The notes under the pieces are model-generated. The model did no database searches. It saw nothing but the letters and a program-made list of their open reading frames with translations, and was not told where the DNA came from. From Saprospiraceae bacterium (GTDB taxonomy: Bacteria > Bacteroidota > Bacteroidia > Chitinophagales > Saprospiraceae): a stretch of 45,747 bases of DNA. Position numbers and translations under genes: made by a program. Every line of letters starts with the position of its first letter. Position 1 is the stretch's first letter. Positions 28,175 to 36,666 of this stretch are shown piece by piece. The DNA lies in assembly GCA_013002995.1 (NCBI GenBank), contig JABDLO010000038.1, forward strand, positions 1-45,747, in the 5' to 3' direction.

Positions 28175-29514
28175 GGTCTAATTGCCTTAACCAGAATCCC
28201 ATGCTTCATAACAATATCAACTCCTTGCAACAAAGACACATACCTCATTGCATCTCCTTTTACGGCTATGATATCTGCATATTTTCCCTCGCTTATGGTT
28301 CCATATTGATCATCTACTCCCATCATTTTAGCTGGCCAATAGGTAGCTGATTTAATAGCATACATCGGATCAATTCCAAATTCATTAACCCATACATCGA
28401 TTTCATGCCAAGTAGACTGGCAGTGGAATTTCATTGGAATTCCACTATCGGTACCAATCAGTAATACGACTCCTGCATCTATCAATTGCTTTACTTTCCT
28501 TTCAAGGGTAGGCCGCCGACTTGGAGTCAATTGAAAATATGGCAGTCGACCAGGATAGCGGATGGATTGCTCTATATCATCTATTATATCCTGAGGTAAG
28601 CCCAAATGCCAACAATCATTATCAAGGGCTTCAGGGTTATCTCTGACATATTCATAATTATATAATCCTTCAACTGTCGGTGTCCAGTATAAAGGGCCCC
28701 TATTCATTTGTGCTGTCCGCTCTTTTATCATCTCGATTACATCTGAAGGATATTCCGGGGCTGATGATAAGCCAGTATGTTCGAAGTTGTCCACATCTGC
28801 AAGCAATCCCCTTCTTATTTCTTCAGGTCTGTGGGAGTGAGCAACTACCGGGAGGTCATATTTATGTGCTTCTTCCACTACAGCTTTCACCTCTTCTATT
28901 TCCATCTGATCCTGATCAATCAATTTAATACAATCAACTCCAGCCTCTGCAAGTTTTCTAACTTTTGCTTTAGCATCAGCTACACCTTTCACACCCCATC
29001 TGAATGCTTCAGTACCAGGATATGGCTCATGTTGTATAAACGGACCAGACATATACATGGTAGGCCCTGGGATCTCTCCCCTGTTGATCTTATCCCTGAC
29101 ATTTATACTTGCCTCTAGCGGAGCTCCCAGGTCACGGGCACTAGTGACACCGGCCATTAACAATTGGTGAGCAGAAGACGGCATAATGATATCTTCTAGT
29201 TTATCTATGTAAGCAGTATCCCAATGTGCATAGTCACTGTGGCCATTGATCATAAGGTGAACATGCATATCCCATAATCCGGGCATCACAGTCATACCTT
29301 CAGTGCTTATTATTTCGACTCCATCAGGTACTTTAAGGTTTCCTTGATGACCGACAGCCTTAATTTTTTCTCCTTCGATGAGAATGACACTGTTGTAAAC
29401 CGGGTTTCCTCCAAATCCATCAATTAATGTACCTCCGACCAGGGCCTTCATCTCCTGGGAATAGCAAGTAATAGAAATGCCCCATAATAGAATTGCAATA
29501 GCGAGTTTGTTCAT
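28171..29514 (-). CDS. Exported metal-dependent amidohydrolase (imidazolonepropionase/prolidase-like)
   Basis: This 447-residue member of the amidohydrolase superfamily has a signal peptide (MNKLAIAILLWGISITCYSQ). Metal ligands appear as H-x-H in PGLWDMHVHLMING (about 79-92), the lysine candidate in GVDCIKLIDQDQ, a histidine in VVAHSHRP, and the aspartate in LIGTDSGIP. The C-terminal strand GKYADIIAVKGDAM closes the small composite domain. Relatives include Xaa-Pro dipeptidases and uncharacterised exported hydrolases, so the substrate stays open. Its TAG stop shares the palindrome CTAG (28171-28174) with the stop of the converging kinase gene. Monocistronic. Confidence 0.9.
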   Translation of the reverse strand: MNKLAIAILLWGISITCYSQEMKALVGGTLIDGFGGNPVYNSVILIEGEKIKAVGHQGNLKVPDGVEIISTEGMTVMPGLWDMHVHLMINGHSDYAHWDTAYIDKLEDIIMPSSAHQLLMAGVTSARDLGAPLEASINVRDKINRGEIPGPTMYMSGPFIQHEPYPGTEAFRWGVKGVADAKAKVRKLAEAGVDCIKLIDQDQMEIEEVKAVVEEAHKYDLPVVAHSHRPEEIRRGLLADVDNFEHTGLSSAPEYPSDVIEMIKERTAQMNRGPLYWTPTVEGLYNYEYVRDNPEALDNDCWHLGLPQDIIDDIEQSIRYPGRLPYFQLTPSRRPTLERKVKQLIDAGVVLLIGTDSGIPMKFHCQSTWHEIDVWVNEFGIDPMYAIKSATYWPAKMMGVDDQYGTISEGKYADIIAVKGDAMRYVSLLQGVDIVMKHGILVKAIRP

Positions 29515-29616
29515 GTCTTGTAATAATTAAAAGTAGGATGGAATATAAAGATTAAAATGCTTGGCATCATAAATACCTGGGAGAAAATATAAATGCTACA
29601 CCAAGTGAATCAAAGT

Positions 29617-30135
29617 TTAGATGGTTTCACCTTTAGAAATGGCTTCTTGAAATGCTTTTAACCTTGAGATAACTTCTTCTTCTATAGGCTGTCGCTTATC
29701 CTTCCATACATGAACATCTCCCATATATTGAATATCTAAGTATTCAGCTGACCTCTTAAATGGTTCAAAAAAACCTGGCACTTCTGCATCATCTGATCCA
29801 CAACTTAGGGCGTACCATTTACTGCATTTTATTTTTTCCCAAATATCTTTTTCCCATTTGATCAAATCAGATAATCGATCAAAGAATGTTTTCATCCTTG
29901 CACTCATAGAATACCAATAAACAGGAGTCAGGAATATCCATACATCCGATTCTGCCAACTCTTTAATCAATGGCATGAAATCATCTTTACTATTTGAATT
30001 ATCATATTCAAAGTATCCCATTTCATAATCGAGAAGGTGAATTACATTTTGATTTCCAGAACCGGAAAGTAACTTAGCTATCGCGGTAGTGTGTCCGCCC
30101 TTACGACAACTTCCATTAATATAGATAGGCATCAT
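29617..30135 (-). CDS. NADPH-dependent FMN reductase / flavodoxin-fold oxidoreductase
   Basis: The frame opens with GTG at 30141, but ATG at 30135 or 30132 is more likely (MPIYINGSCRKGGHTTAIAK). The protein has about 172 residues. The FMN phosphate loop is NGSCRKGGHT, and the second flavin loop is FLTPVYWYSMSARMKTFFDRL, typical of the NADPH-dependent FMN reductase/iron-sulfur flavoprotein group. It is a cytoplasmic quinone, azo or flavin reductase by family, with the electron acceptor unknown. It is monocistronic, divergent from the response regulator across about 210 bases with no consensus promoter recognised. Confidence 0.87.
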   Translation of the reverse strand: MMPIYINGSCRKGGHTTAIAKLLSGSGNQNVIHLLDYEMGYFEYDNSNSKDDFMPLIKELAESDVWIFLTPVYWYSMSARMKTFFDRLSDLIKWEKDIWEKIKCSKWYALSCGSDDAEVPGFFEPFKRSAEYLDIQYMGDVHVWKDKRQPIEEEVISRLKAFQEAISKGETI

Positions 30136-30347
30136 AAGCACTAAAATAACTGCTTGCCTCTAAATACATTCATTGTATGTCTTCAATTATCATCGAATTA
30201 TCTTAACAGAGACAAAATCAAGACTCAAAACTACCTAAACAGGTAGTTATTAATCTTTGAATAATGATTTCATTTGTTGGTAATGTATAACTCCGATTAT
30301 ATACTCAGTAACACTATATTTATAGCTTATCTAGCAATTACAGGAAT

Positions 30348-30962
30348 ATGTCAGAGATAAAATTACTTATTATTGAAGATGAAGCCATCATTGCTGAGGA
30401 TATTGCTGAATTGTGTAATCTGCTTGGTTATGAAGTATTGGATACTGCTCATTCTGCAGGGCAAGCCTTAAATATTCTCAAGGACTTCCAACCTGATCTC
30501 ATATTACTTGATATCAATCTGGAAGACGATATCGATGGAATAGAAATCGCAGAATATATCAATGAACATTATAGTTTACCATTTATTTACCTCACTTCTT
30601 ATGCAGATATTGAAACTCTAAAAAGGGCTAAAAAGACAAAACCTATGGGATATATTGTGAAACCTTTTAACCGAGAACAATTACTCTCAACCATTGAAAT
30701 TGCACTTCACAATGCTTCCCAGAATACCATCCCAGGGGGATTAGACATAGATCAGATCAATAAGAAATTATCAATTAACATAACCGGAAGAGAAGCATCG
30801 ATACTCAGACACATATTTAATGGTAAAACCAATAAACAAATGGGTGAACTTGAAAATATATCTGTAAATACAGTTAAATACTACATTAAGCAATTATATC
30901 TGAAACTTGATGCCAATTCAAGATCTACCCTCCTAGCCAGAATCAGATCCATACTGGAATAA
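30348..30962 (+). CDS. Response regulator, REC plus LuxR-type HTH
   Basis: This 204-residue DNA-binding response regulator has a receiver domain at residues 1-120 with acidic pair E11/D12 (IIEDEA), phospho-acceptor D55 in LILLDINLEDD, the switch Thr/Ser in YLTSYAD and K in GYIVKPFN. Residues about 140-204 form a LuxR/GerE HTH (ITGREASILRHIFNGKTNKQ, then ENISVNTVKYYIKQLYLKL). It probably receives phosphate from a kinase encoded elsewhere. The propeller kinase 2 kb away is one candidate, though LytS-type kinases usually pair with LytTR regulators. It ends one base from the converging GT2 gene of the polysaccharide cassette. Confidence 0.92.
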   Translation: MSEIKLLIIEDEAIIAEDIAELCNLLGYEVLDTAHSAGQALNILKDFQPDLILLDINLEDDIDGIEIAEYINEHYSLPFIYLTSYADIETLKRAKKTKPMGYIVKPFNREQLLSTIEIALHNASQNTIPGGLDIDQINKKLSINITGREASILRHIFNGKTNKQMGELENISVNTVKYYIKQLYLKLDANSRSTLLARIRSILE

Positions 30963-30963
30963 A

Positions 30964-32283
30964 TCAAAAGCCATTGACCTTGGCCTGGGTACTTGATTTC
31001 ACAGGATTCCATGCATCATCATATGATCTCTTGAAGAAAAATTCATCAAAGTATGCCTTGGTCCGTACAATTCTTAAATAGATGCCCGTGTAAATTGAAA
31101 TGAGAGGCAGGTATTTCCAGAGATACAACTCTTCCTCTTTCCTTTCTGAAAACATTGAGATACTTACCATCTGAACAAAATCCATAATCAGGTATAGTGT
31201 AAAATTCATTAAGAGGAAATTATCCAGACGACCACTGTAATTAACGATCACATCTATAATATATATCCACCATGCAATGTCCAGAATTACATTGTAGAAT
31301 AAATTCTCAAATAAAGCAAAGAAATTACTCCAATTGAAATGAGCATGCGGAAAGTAAATATCTTTATGTTTCCTTACTCTGAATCTAATGATGGATTTAT
31401 CCCACCTCAGCCTTTGTCTTGTCAATTTTTCAAAAGTATTGGGAACACTTGTTAAGCATACTGCTTTATGAGAAAAAACGGTGTGATATCCTGATTTTCT
31501 AATCTTAACTGTGATATCACCATCAAGACCGGGACCAATATCCCATCCTCCCACTTTTTCCAATGCATCTCTTCTAAATGCACCAAAGGCACCACTGATA
31601 ATCTTGTATATCCCTAGTGTAGAAGTGATGATCCGACCAACAGAAACAGTCTTAAGATATTCAATCGCTTGAAGCTTGGAACTGAGACTTTCCTTGTAAT
31701 TCCTGACTTTTACATTCCCACCTACACCCCCTATTCTTTTATCCATATAGAAAGGAACCAATATATTTTCAATAGCATCATAATCAAATGAACAATCTGC
31801 ATCTAGATGTACAACAAGACTGCCTCTACTATATCTAAAAGCTAGATTAGCTGCGGAAGCTTTACCTCCTCTCATTTCATTTCTTAAAAACGTGTGTATC
31901 AATCCCAATTTTTCAAGATTCCTACCAATAATGGGAGTATCATCGTTACTCCCATCATCGACTATAATCAACTCAAAATTTTTATATGTCTGCTCTGCAA
32001 GAGACGTGGTTAACTTAAATAAATGTTTCCCTTCATTCTTGCCGGGAATGATAATAGATACAAATGGCATTTCTGCAAATAATTGTTCTCTCGCAGCTGA
32101 CCACTTTTTCTCCCTTCTGGTTTCATTAGCTTTGAAATATGAAGCTATCACGTAATCGACCATGATATATCTGAGAAACTCAAAAGCAAAAAAATACCAG
32201 AATATCCTAATGAACTTCAAAATTCCTACTTCGTTCCAATACTCAATGTATTCAGGTAATATGTATTCCCAGTATGGATCCAT
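30964..32283 (-). CDS. Processive family 2 glycosyltransferase, membrane-bound polysaccharide synthase
   Basis: This 439-residue inner-membrane GT2 has one N-terminal helix (about 26-48) and about three C-terminal helices after residue 320. The catalytic set of processive synthases is complete: VSIIIPGKNEG then VDDGS (109-112), DAD at 161-163, GLDGDIT with D254/D256, and QRLRW at 290-294, the QxxRW motif that holds the growing chain. This groups it with cellulose, hyaluronan and poly-GlcNAc (PgaC/IcaA) synthases rather than single-sugar transferases. The sugar cannot be read from sequence. It is last in a four-gene operon, three bases after the TackOD1 gene, and presumably passes its product to the HlyD/TolC-like proteins of the same operon. 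Confidence 0.92.
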   Translation of the reverse strand: MDPYWEYILPEYIEYWNEVGILKFIRIFWYFFAFEFLRYIMVDYVIASYFKANETRREKKWSAAREQLFAEMPFVSIIIPGKNEGKHLFKLTTSLAEQTYKNFELIIVDDGSNDDTPIIGRNLEKLGLIHTFLRNEMRGGKASAANLAFRYSRGSLVVHLDADCSFDYDAIENILVPFYMDKRIGGVGGNVKVRNYKESLSSKLQAIEYLKTVSVGRIITSTLGIYKIISGAFGAFRRDALEKVGGWDIGPGLDGDITVKIRKSGYHTVFSHKAVCLTSVPNTFEKLTRQRLRWDKSIIRFRVRKHKDIYFPHAHFNWSNFFALFENLFYNVILDIAWWIYIIDVIVNYSGRLDNFLLMNFTLYLIMDFVQMVSISMFSERKEEELYLWKYLPLISIYTGIYLRIVRTKAYFDEFFFKRSYDDAWNPVKSSTQAKVNGF

Positions 32284-32286
32284 GAT

Positions 32287-33621
32287 TTAGGACTGGATCA
32301 ATTGATGATAAGACACTGTTATCGATTTACCTTGTGTAAGGCTATTATCCATGAGCATTTTATTAAGGTTGTATTCCAGGATTTTAATTACCTCTAAAAC
32401 ATCTTTAATTTTATAATCAATCAACATACATTCAATGTCTTGATCAGGATTAATAGTAATGATATCACGATCATTGAGGTAGGGCTTGGTAATCCTGCTT
32501 AGTTCCATCAATAAATTATTTCTATGCACCTGATTTAGATTACGTAATACTCCTTCTTTTACTTCAATTGACAAAGTAAAGAGGTCATTACTATACAGGC
32601 CAAGTTTTTGTTTTTCATGGTTGCTCAATATCTGATATACTGAATATGTTATAATTCCTGCAGGATCGAATCCATATTCTTCTACTTTGACTTCCTGAGT
32701 TTTAAAAGCTTCTGCTGCTTTTACTCTTGCCATATCTGTAGGTGTATATTCACATACATGATAAGTCCGTAACGCATCAAGGGTATTATCATGACCACAT
32801 GTTACACACTTTGCCTTCATGGTTGTTTCCTGAGAACTATAATTACAAGTATTACATGTATTGATCTCACTGGGTTTGTCATAGTCAATTCCGATGTGCT
32901 TCAATTTATGGTTACACTTCGGACATTCAAGATGATCTTCCTTTTTAAAATCTGAAAGCGGCCCTACATAGGCACACCTAAAATGATGTACCAATTCCTC
33001 AGAATACAGATCAATAGAACTACATTGAGTACAACATTCTGAAAAATTAAGATATGCACTATCGCATTTGTGACATAGGTTAATTTTGTCTACCACTTTT
33101 CGCTTAAAGAAATTCTGATGGGAGAATTGTTCCATCATCTTAATCATTGATAATGTATTAGATTCACCACTTAGATCCTGGAGTAATTTCCAGGAGTATG
33201 CCAGTGGAGATGTAGCTGATCGATAAGGAGAAAAATTTGCACCCCTACTTACAAGGTATCTGCTAATCTTTACTAGGGCCCTCTGACTAGGATCTTCAGG
33301 AAGATTTAAGCTTTTGAAACGATTGAATGCCTGGTTGATCATTCTTACTTTCCCAACTGAAAAGAGAGGCGTTAAAGGATCAAATACACCATCTACATCT
33401 TCAATTTGCTTAGATTCTAAAGTTGAAAATATAGGATATAGATATAGTTCTTCTCTTGATCTGATCTCTGTTAATGTGTCTTCTTCATCCACTATAATGG
33501 CATCAAACTTTTGATTGATGATTTCCCCCACCATTGCTCTTCCCCTTACATGAAGAAAACCAATTTCTTCTACTTTTCTTAGATCTAATCGCTGCCCCGA
33601 TGATATCTTTTTTACTAACAT
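32287..33621 (-). CDS. TackOD1 zinc-binding signalling protein with receiver-like N terminus
   Basis: This 444-residue cytoplasmic protein has no signal peptide. Residues about 15-110 look like a degenerate receiver (KFDAIIVDEEDTL, then LYPIFSTLES, then DGVFDPLTP). Residues about 180-300 hold a Cys-rich multi-zinc region: CHKC at 183-186, C196/C197/C200, HFRCAYVGPLSDF, ECPKC at 232-236, LKHIGIDYDKP, CNTC at 256-259 and CVTC at 272-275. The H-x-R-C-AYVGP...CPKC...L-H-IG-DYDKP...C..C pattern is the TackOD1 output domain, first defined in archaeal signalling proteins. Residues about 330-444 resemble a GGDEF-like fold lacking the GGDEF motif. Encoded between HlyD and GT2 genes with gaps of 1-3 bases, it is probably the control subunit of the synthase; that role is inferred. 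Confidence 0.8.
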   Translation of the reverse strand: MLVKKISSGQRLDLRKVEEIGFLHVRGRAMVGEIINQKFDAIIVDEEDTLTEIRSREELYLYPIFSTLESKQIEDVDGVFDPLTPLFSVGKVRMINQAFNRFKSLNLPEDPSQRALVKISRYLVSRGANFSPYRSATSPLAYSWKLLQDLSGESNTLSMIKMMEQFSHQNFFKRKVVDKINLCHKCDSAYLNFSECCTQCSSIDLYSEELVHHFRCAYVGPLSDFKKEDHLECPKCNHKLKHIGIDYDKPSEINTCNTCNYSSQETTMKAKCVTCGHDNTLDALRTYHVCEYTPTDMARVKAAEAFKTQEVKVEEYGFDPAGIITYSVYQILSNHEKQKLGLYSNDLFTLSIEVKEGVLRNLNQVHRNNLLMELSRITKPYLNDRDIITINPDQDIECMLIDYKIKDVLEVIKILEYNLNKMLMDNSLTQGKSITVSYHQLIQS

Positions 33622-33622
33622 A

Positions 33623-34672
33623 CTATTGAAATTTAAATCTGGTTTTTCGTACTTCTACATCCATTTTGTAAAAGTTCTTCCACCTCTTACTCTCTATTTC
33701 ATTTAATGGTTTTATTTCTGCTACGATGTTCCTTTCTGTCGGCTCAAACTTCTTCTGAAATTCTTCTGGCAATGCATAGGTGCTGACATGAAACTTATGG
33801 ATGATTCCCCTGCTCTTGCTACCATCCGGAAATTTGATGTCTACCTTTTCTCCTACCTGGATATATGGGATTTCATCCGGATCAAAGAAGGCACTGATTC
33901 TTGCCCCATCCAAGCTATGAATGGTCATCAATTCTTGTTTCTTGTAACAGATCTCATTTTTATTGAAGGAAATCTTACCGATCTTACCACTGAATGGTGA
34001 AACATAATGTCTCACCTCATTGAAGTATGAAGACTTAGTAATGAACGTCTTCTTTATTGCCTGCTCCTTGATCTTTAAATGCTGACCATAAGAACGATAA
34101 TAACTCTGTTCTTTTTTAAGTGATTCTATCTCTGCGTTAATCCTTGCTTGTTCTTGTTGGAGTTTTTTATAACTGTTGTAGTTTTCGTTGACTCCTGCAA
34201 GAAGTAGATTCTTTTTCTTACCGATCTGTTCCTCATTCATTGATAACAACGCTCGTTGTGCGGCAATTTCAATTTCTAAAAGATTCAGTTTTTTTTCATT
34301 TTCCAGACGAGCTTTAACCATCCATTCTGATGGTTGATCCTGGGTTTGCATTTTAATCTCTTCATCCTTGTCAACAACAATTCTGTAAGAAAACAAAGTG
34401 TCCCCTTGAGCCACATGACTTCCTTCCTGGATGTTAAAATCAATCAACTGAATATCATCGGCAAAATTTACGGTCTGCTTAGGCAATTCAATCTGGCCCT
34501 CTGCCAGGATGATCAGATAGGCATAAATAAATCGACGTCCGATAAAAATCAATGCAGCAACCAGTAGAGATATGTACAACACCTTATGGAAGTTGATCTT
34601 CTTTTTCTTAACCGGTGGTTCCTTCAATACTTTGATGAAGGATTTTTCTTCCCTTAGTTTAAAATTCTTCAT
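33623..34672 (-). CDS. HlyD-like membrane-fusion / periplasmic adaptor protein
   Basis: This 349-residue protein is anchored by one N-terminal membrane helix (about 27-52, VLYISLLVAALIFIGRRFIY) with a short basic cytoplasmic tail. The periplasmic part has the usual hairpin order: first lipoyl half-motif (IQEGSHVAQGDTLFSYRI), a coiled coil from about 120 to 210 (ARLENEKKLNLLEIEIAAQR, then KLQQEQARINAEIESLKKEQ), the second half (YVSPFSGKIGKISFNKNEIC) and a beta-barrel with PYIQVGEKVDIKFPDGS. Adaptors like this bridge an inner-membrane machine and a TolC-type duct. Here the inner-membrane partner is the GT2 synthase, as no ABC or RND pump is encoded. It overlaps the upstream TolC-like gene by four bases. 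Confidence 0.87.
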   Translation of the reverse strand: MKNFKLREEKSFIKVLKEPPVKKKKINFHKVLYISLLVAALIFIGRRFIYAYLIILAEGQIELPKQTVNFADDIQLIDFNIQEGSHVAQGDTLFSYRIVVDKDEEIKMQTQDQPSEWMVKARLENEKKLNLLEIEIAAQRALLSMNEEQIGKKKNLLLAGVNENYNSYKKLQQEQARINAEIESLKKEQSYYRSYGQHLKIKEQAIKKTFITKSSYFNEVRHYVSPFSGKIGKISFNKNEICYKKQELMTIHSLDGARISAFFDPDEIPYIQVGEKVDIKFPDGSKSRGIIHKFHVSTYALPEEFQKKFEPTERNIVAEIKPLNEIESKRWKNFYKMDVEVRKTRFKFQ

Positions 34673-36201
34673 CGCTGATTAAAAGTTAATGTTGGCTGAT
34701 CCAGAGTCTTAATTTCCAATTCTTTAAAACCTTTCAGATCAGTGAATAAAAAATTTCTTTGTGGGTGATCTTCAATTTTTATCGAAATCCATTCTTCAAG
34801 TTCTACTCTTGATTCAAATGTATTTACTGGAACCAATACTATCTCCCTCATCGTAAGAATGTCTTCCGTAGATATTACTTCAATCTCATTTCCCTGGAGG
34901 ATATTCAGATCATTTGCTGATAAAGCATACCCATCACGTATCAGGTAAAATCTATTTCCAACATATCTGGGAGCATCATCTTCTAATGGAATCTTCTTCA
35001 GGAACTGTCCCAATTCAAGAGGATGAATCAATCGCTTGATCTCTAATAATTTAGTAAATAGATGCTGCTTGATCTCTATTCTTTCCAATTCCACAATGAG
35101 GCTATCTGCAGTAAGATCAAGGGAATAAACACCTTGTTCTAAATCCAGCATTTCTGACTTGACTTGATTGACTCTGCTCCGCTCGTCAAAGTGGAATTTT
35201 TTATATAATTCAGTATGGTATTGTTTCAATTTATACTGGTACTCATAATAGAGCTTTACAATTTCCTTTTCTTTATGGAAAACCTCCATTTCCTTCCGTC
35301 CTTCAATTAATTGATAATGGAGGGTTTTAGATTTACTTCGAGAAGGAGCCAGGTCCTTTGAAAAATTCAAGGTGAAAAACATCTGTCCACGATTGATATC
35401 CAGATCGCGTGCTCTGTATCCGGTAGAAACCTGAAGTCGAGGTAACTCATCTTTTTTGAATTGATGATCTACTACTGACTTTTCTAGAGCAACCCGCATT
35501 TCCATGAGGGTGTCCTGAGAGATGGCTTCCTTTAATGATTCAATATCAATGTCATAGATATATTTAAGGTCATCCTCTACGACAGGCAATTGAGCACTCA
35601 CTATCATTTCAGAAAGTATATCATTATAATTTTGCACGCCATCTAATACACTTTGATACTTAAAGATCTTGGATCGAGAATCGATAACATCTTCAAATGA
35701 AGCAAGTTTATTGTAGTAGAGATTGGTGTATTGATATTCCAATTCATTGGTTACATCCAGTAAGTCTCTTATTATGGGTTCCTTCTGGTGGTTGAATAAA
35801 TAGACGATAAAGTCATAATAAATCCCATAATTATGTCTGAGATCTTCCTGATCACCAATCATCTCATTCAACTCAAGCTGCATAGATTTCCTTTCAGCAT
35901 CAATCTTATTACTCATCCACCCACTTCCAAGTAAATTCATATTTACTCTAAATCTGGACGACATTCCATTATCCTCAAGGTTAAATTCTGAATTGTTCAG
36001 ACTGATTCCGGCGGATAAACCCCTGTTTCCTTTATAATAATCTATATCTGATTGAAGGATCTGTCGTTTCAGTGATCCAAGATTGGATAGACTTTCCTGA
36101 TATAGCGAATCAAGAAAAAAAGCTTCCTGCCCTTTCATACTTGTCGTTATTGCAATAAGCAATATCAACGAAAGTTGTTTTATAATATACCCTATACTCA
36201 T
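34669..36201 (-). CDS. TolC-like outer-membrane channel protein with C-terminal extension
   Basis: The ATG at 36201 starts a signal peptide (MSIGYIIKQLSLILLIAITTSMKGQ); the frame extends to 36276. The product has 510 residues. Long alternating helices with TolC-like beta segments follow: GLSAGISLNNSEFNLEDNG and SSRFRVNMNLLGSG as strand pairs, then helices (KIDAERKSMQLELNEMIGDQ), a second repeat (LQVSTGYRARDL, MFFTLNFSKDLAPS) and another helix pair. Similarity to TolC is structural rather than strong in sequence. About 120 C-terminal residues (from ...DDAPRYVGNRFYLIRDGYAL) are extra to the family and of unknown fold. It is first in the operon, and its stop overlaps the HlyD start (ATGA). Export of the GT2 product is the likely job. 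Confidence 0.75.
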   Translation of the reverse strand: MSIGYIIKQLSLILLIAITTSMKGQEAFFLDSLYQESLSNLGSLKRQILQSDIDYYKGNRGLSAGISLNNSEFNLEDNGMSSRFRVNMNLLGSGWMSNKIDAERKSMQLELNEMIGDQEDLRHNYGIYYDFIVYLFNHQKEPIIRDLLDVTNELEYQYTNLYYNKLASFEDVIDSRSKIFKYQSVLDGVQNYNDILSEMIVSAQLPVVEDDLKYIYDIDIESLKEAISQDTLMEMRVALEKSVVDHQFKKDELPRLQVSTGYRARDLDINRGQMFFTLNFSKDLAPSRSKSKTLHYQLIEGRKEMEVFHKEKEIVKLYYEYQYKLKQYHTELYKKFHFDERSRVNQVKSEMLDLEQGVYSLDLTADSLIVELERIEIKQHLFTKLLEIKRLIHPLELGQFLKKIPLEDDAPRYVGNRFYLIRDGYALSANDLNILQGNEIEVISTEDILTMREIVLVPVNTFESRVELEEWISIKIEDHPQRNFLFTDLKGFKELEIKTLDQPTLTFNQR

Positions 36202-36666
36202 CTCTATCAATTGGTTCTTAATATCAATGGACACAAATGAGGTTTTAATTCTTTCCCTCTCATCATGTACATTCAATTGTTTGCTCGATAGAAGAAGTGC
36301 AATTCAGAAACGGTGACGGGCGGTTTTTTGCAGAATAACATACACAATATCTACATCTCTCACCGGTAGATTGCTTTTTCGATTGGTCAATTAGTACTGT
36401 CCTAAAGCACATATGGTACCAAAGTGACTTAAATTTTTGTCAGATACTTGACATTTTAACATTTAACATTAGTTAAAATCCTAATGCGAATTCTACCTAA
36501 GACAATTCATTTCACATAGATAACAATTCATCCTATCAATATGACGACTGGAAAGAAATCCCTTGAGAGGATGGTGATACATGTTCAATTTTGAATGGTG
36601 ACTACTTTTTGCTGAAGGAACTCACGAAAGCCTGGAAGAGGATGAAACATTGAAGCAGTGCTTGGA
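36202..36666. other. Upstream region of the polysaccharide cassette; no gene recognised
   Basis: These 465 bases separate the TolC-like start from the XdhC-like stop. I see AT-rich sequence with short near-repeats (ACATTTTAACATTTAACATTAG near 36451-36471) and no perfect minus-strand TAnnTTTG. A 17-codon frame beginning at 36541 looks like chance. The long leader may hold control sites for the cassette, but none can be named. Confidence 0.45.

Noticed and set aside
30964-36201. Classical type I secretion or RND efflux operon
   Set aside because: HlyD- and TolC-like genes are present, but no ABC ATPase (Walker A/B) or RND permease is encoded; the inner-membrane component is a processive GT2.
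36541-36594. Short frame beginning MTTGKKSLERMV
   Set aside because: Seventeen codons with no upstream signals or hydrophobic or conserved pattern; considered chance.
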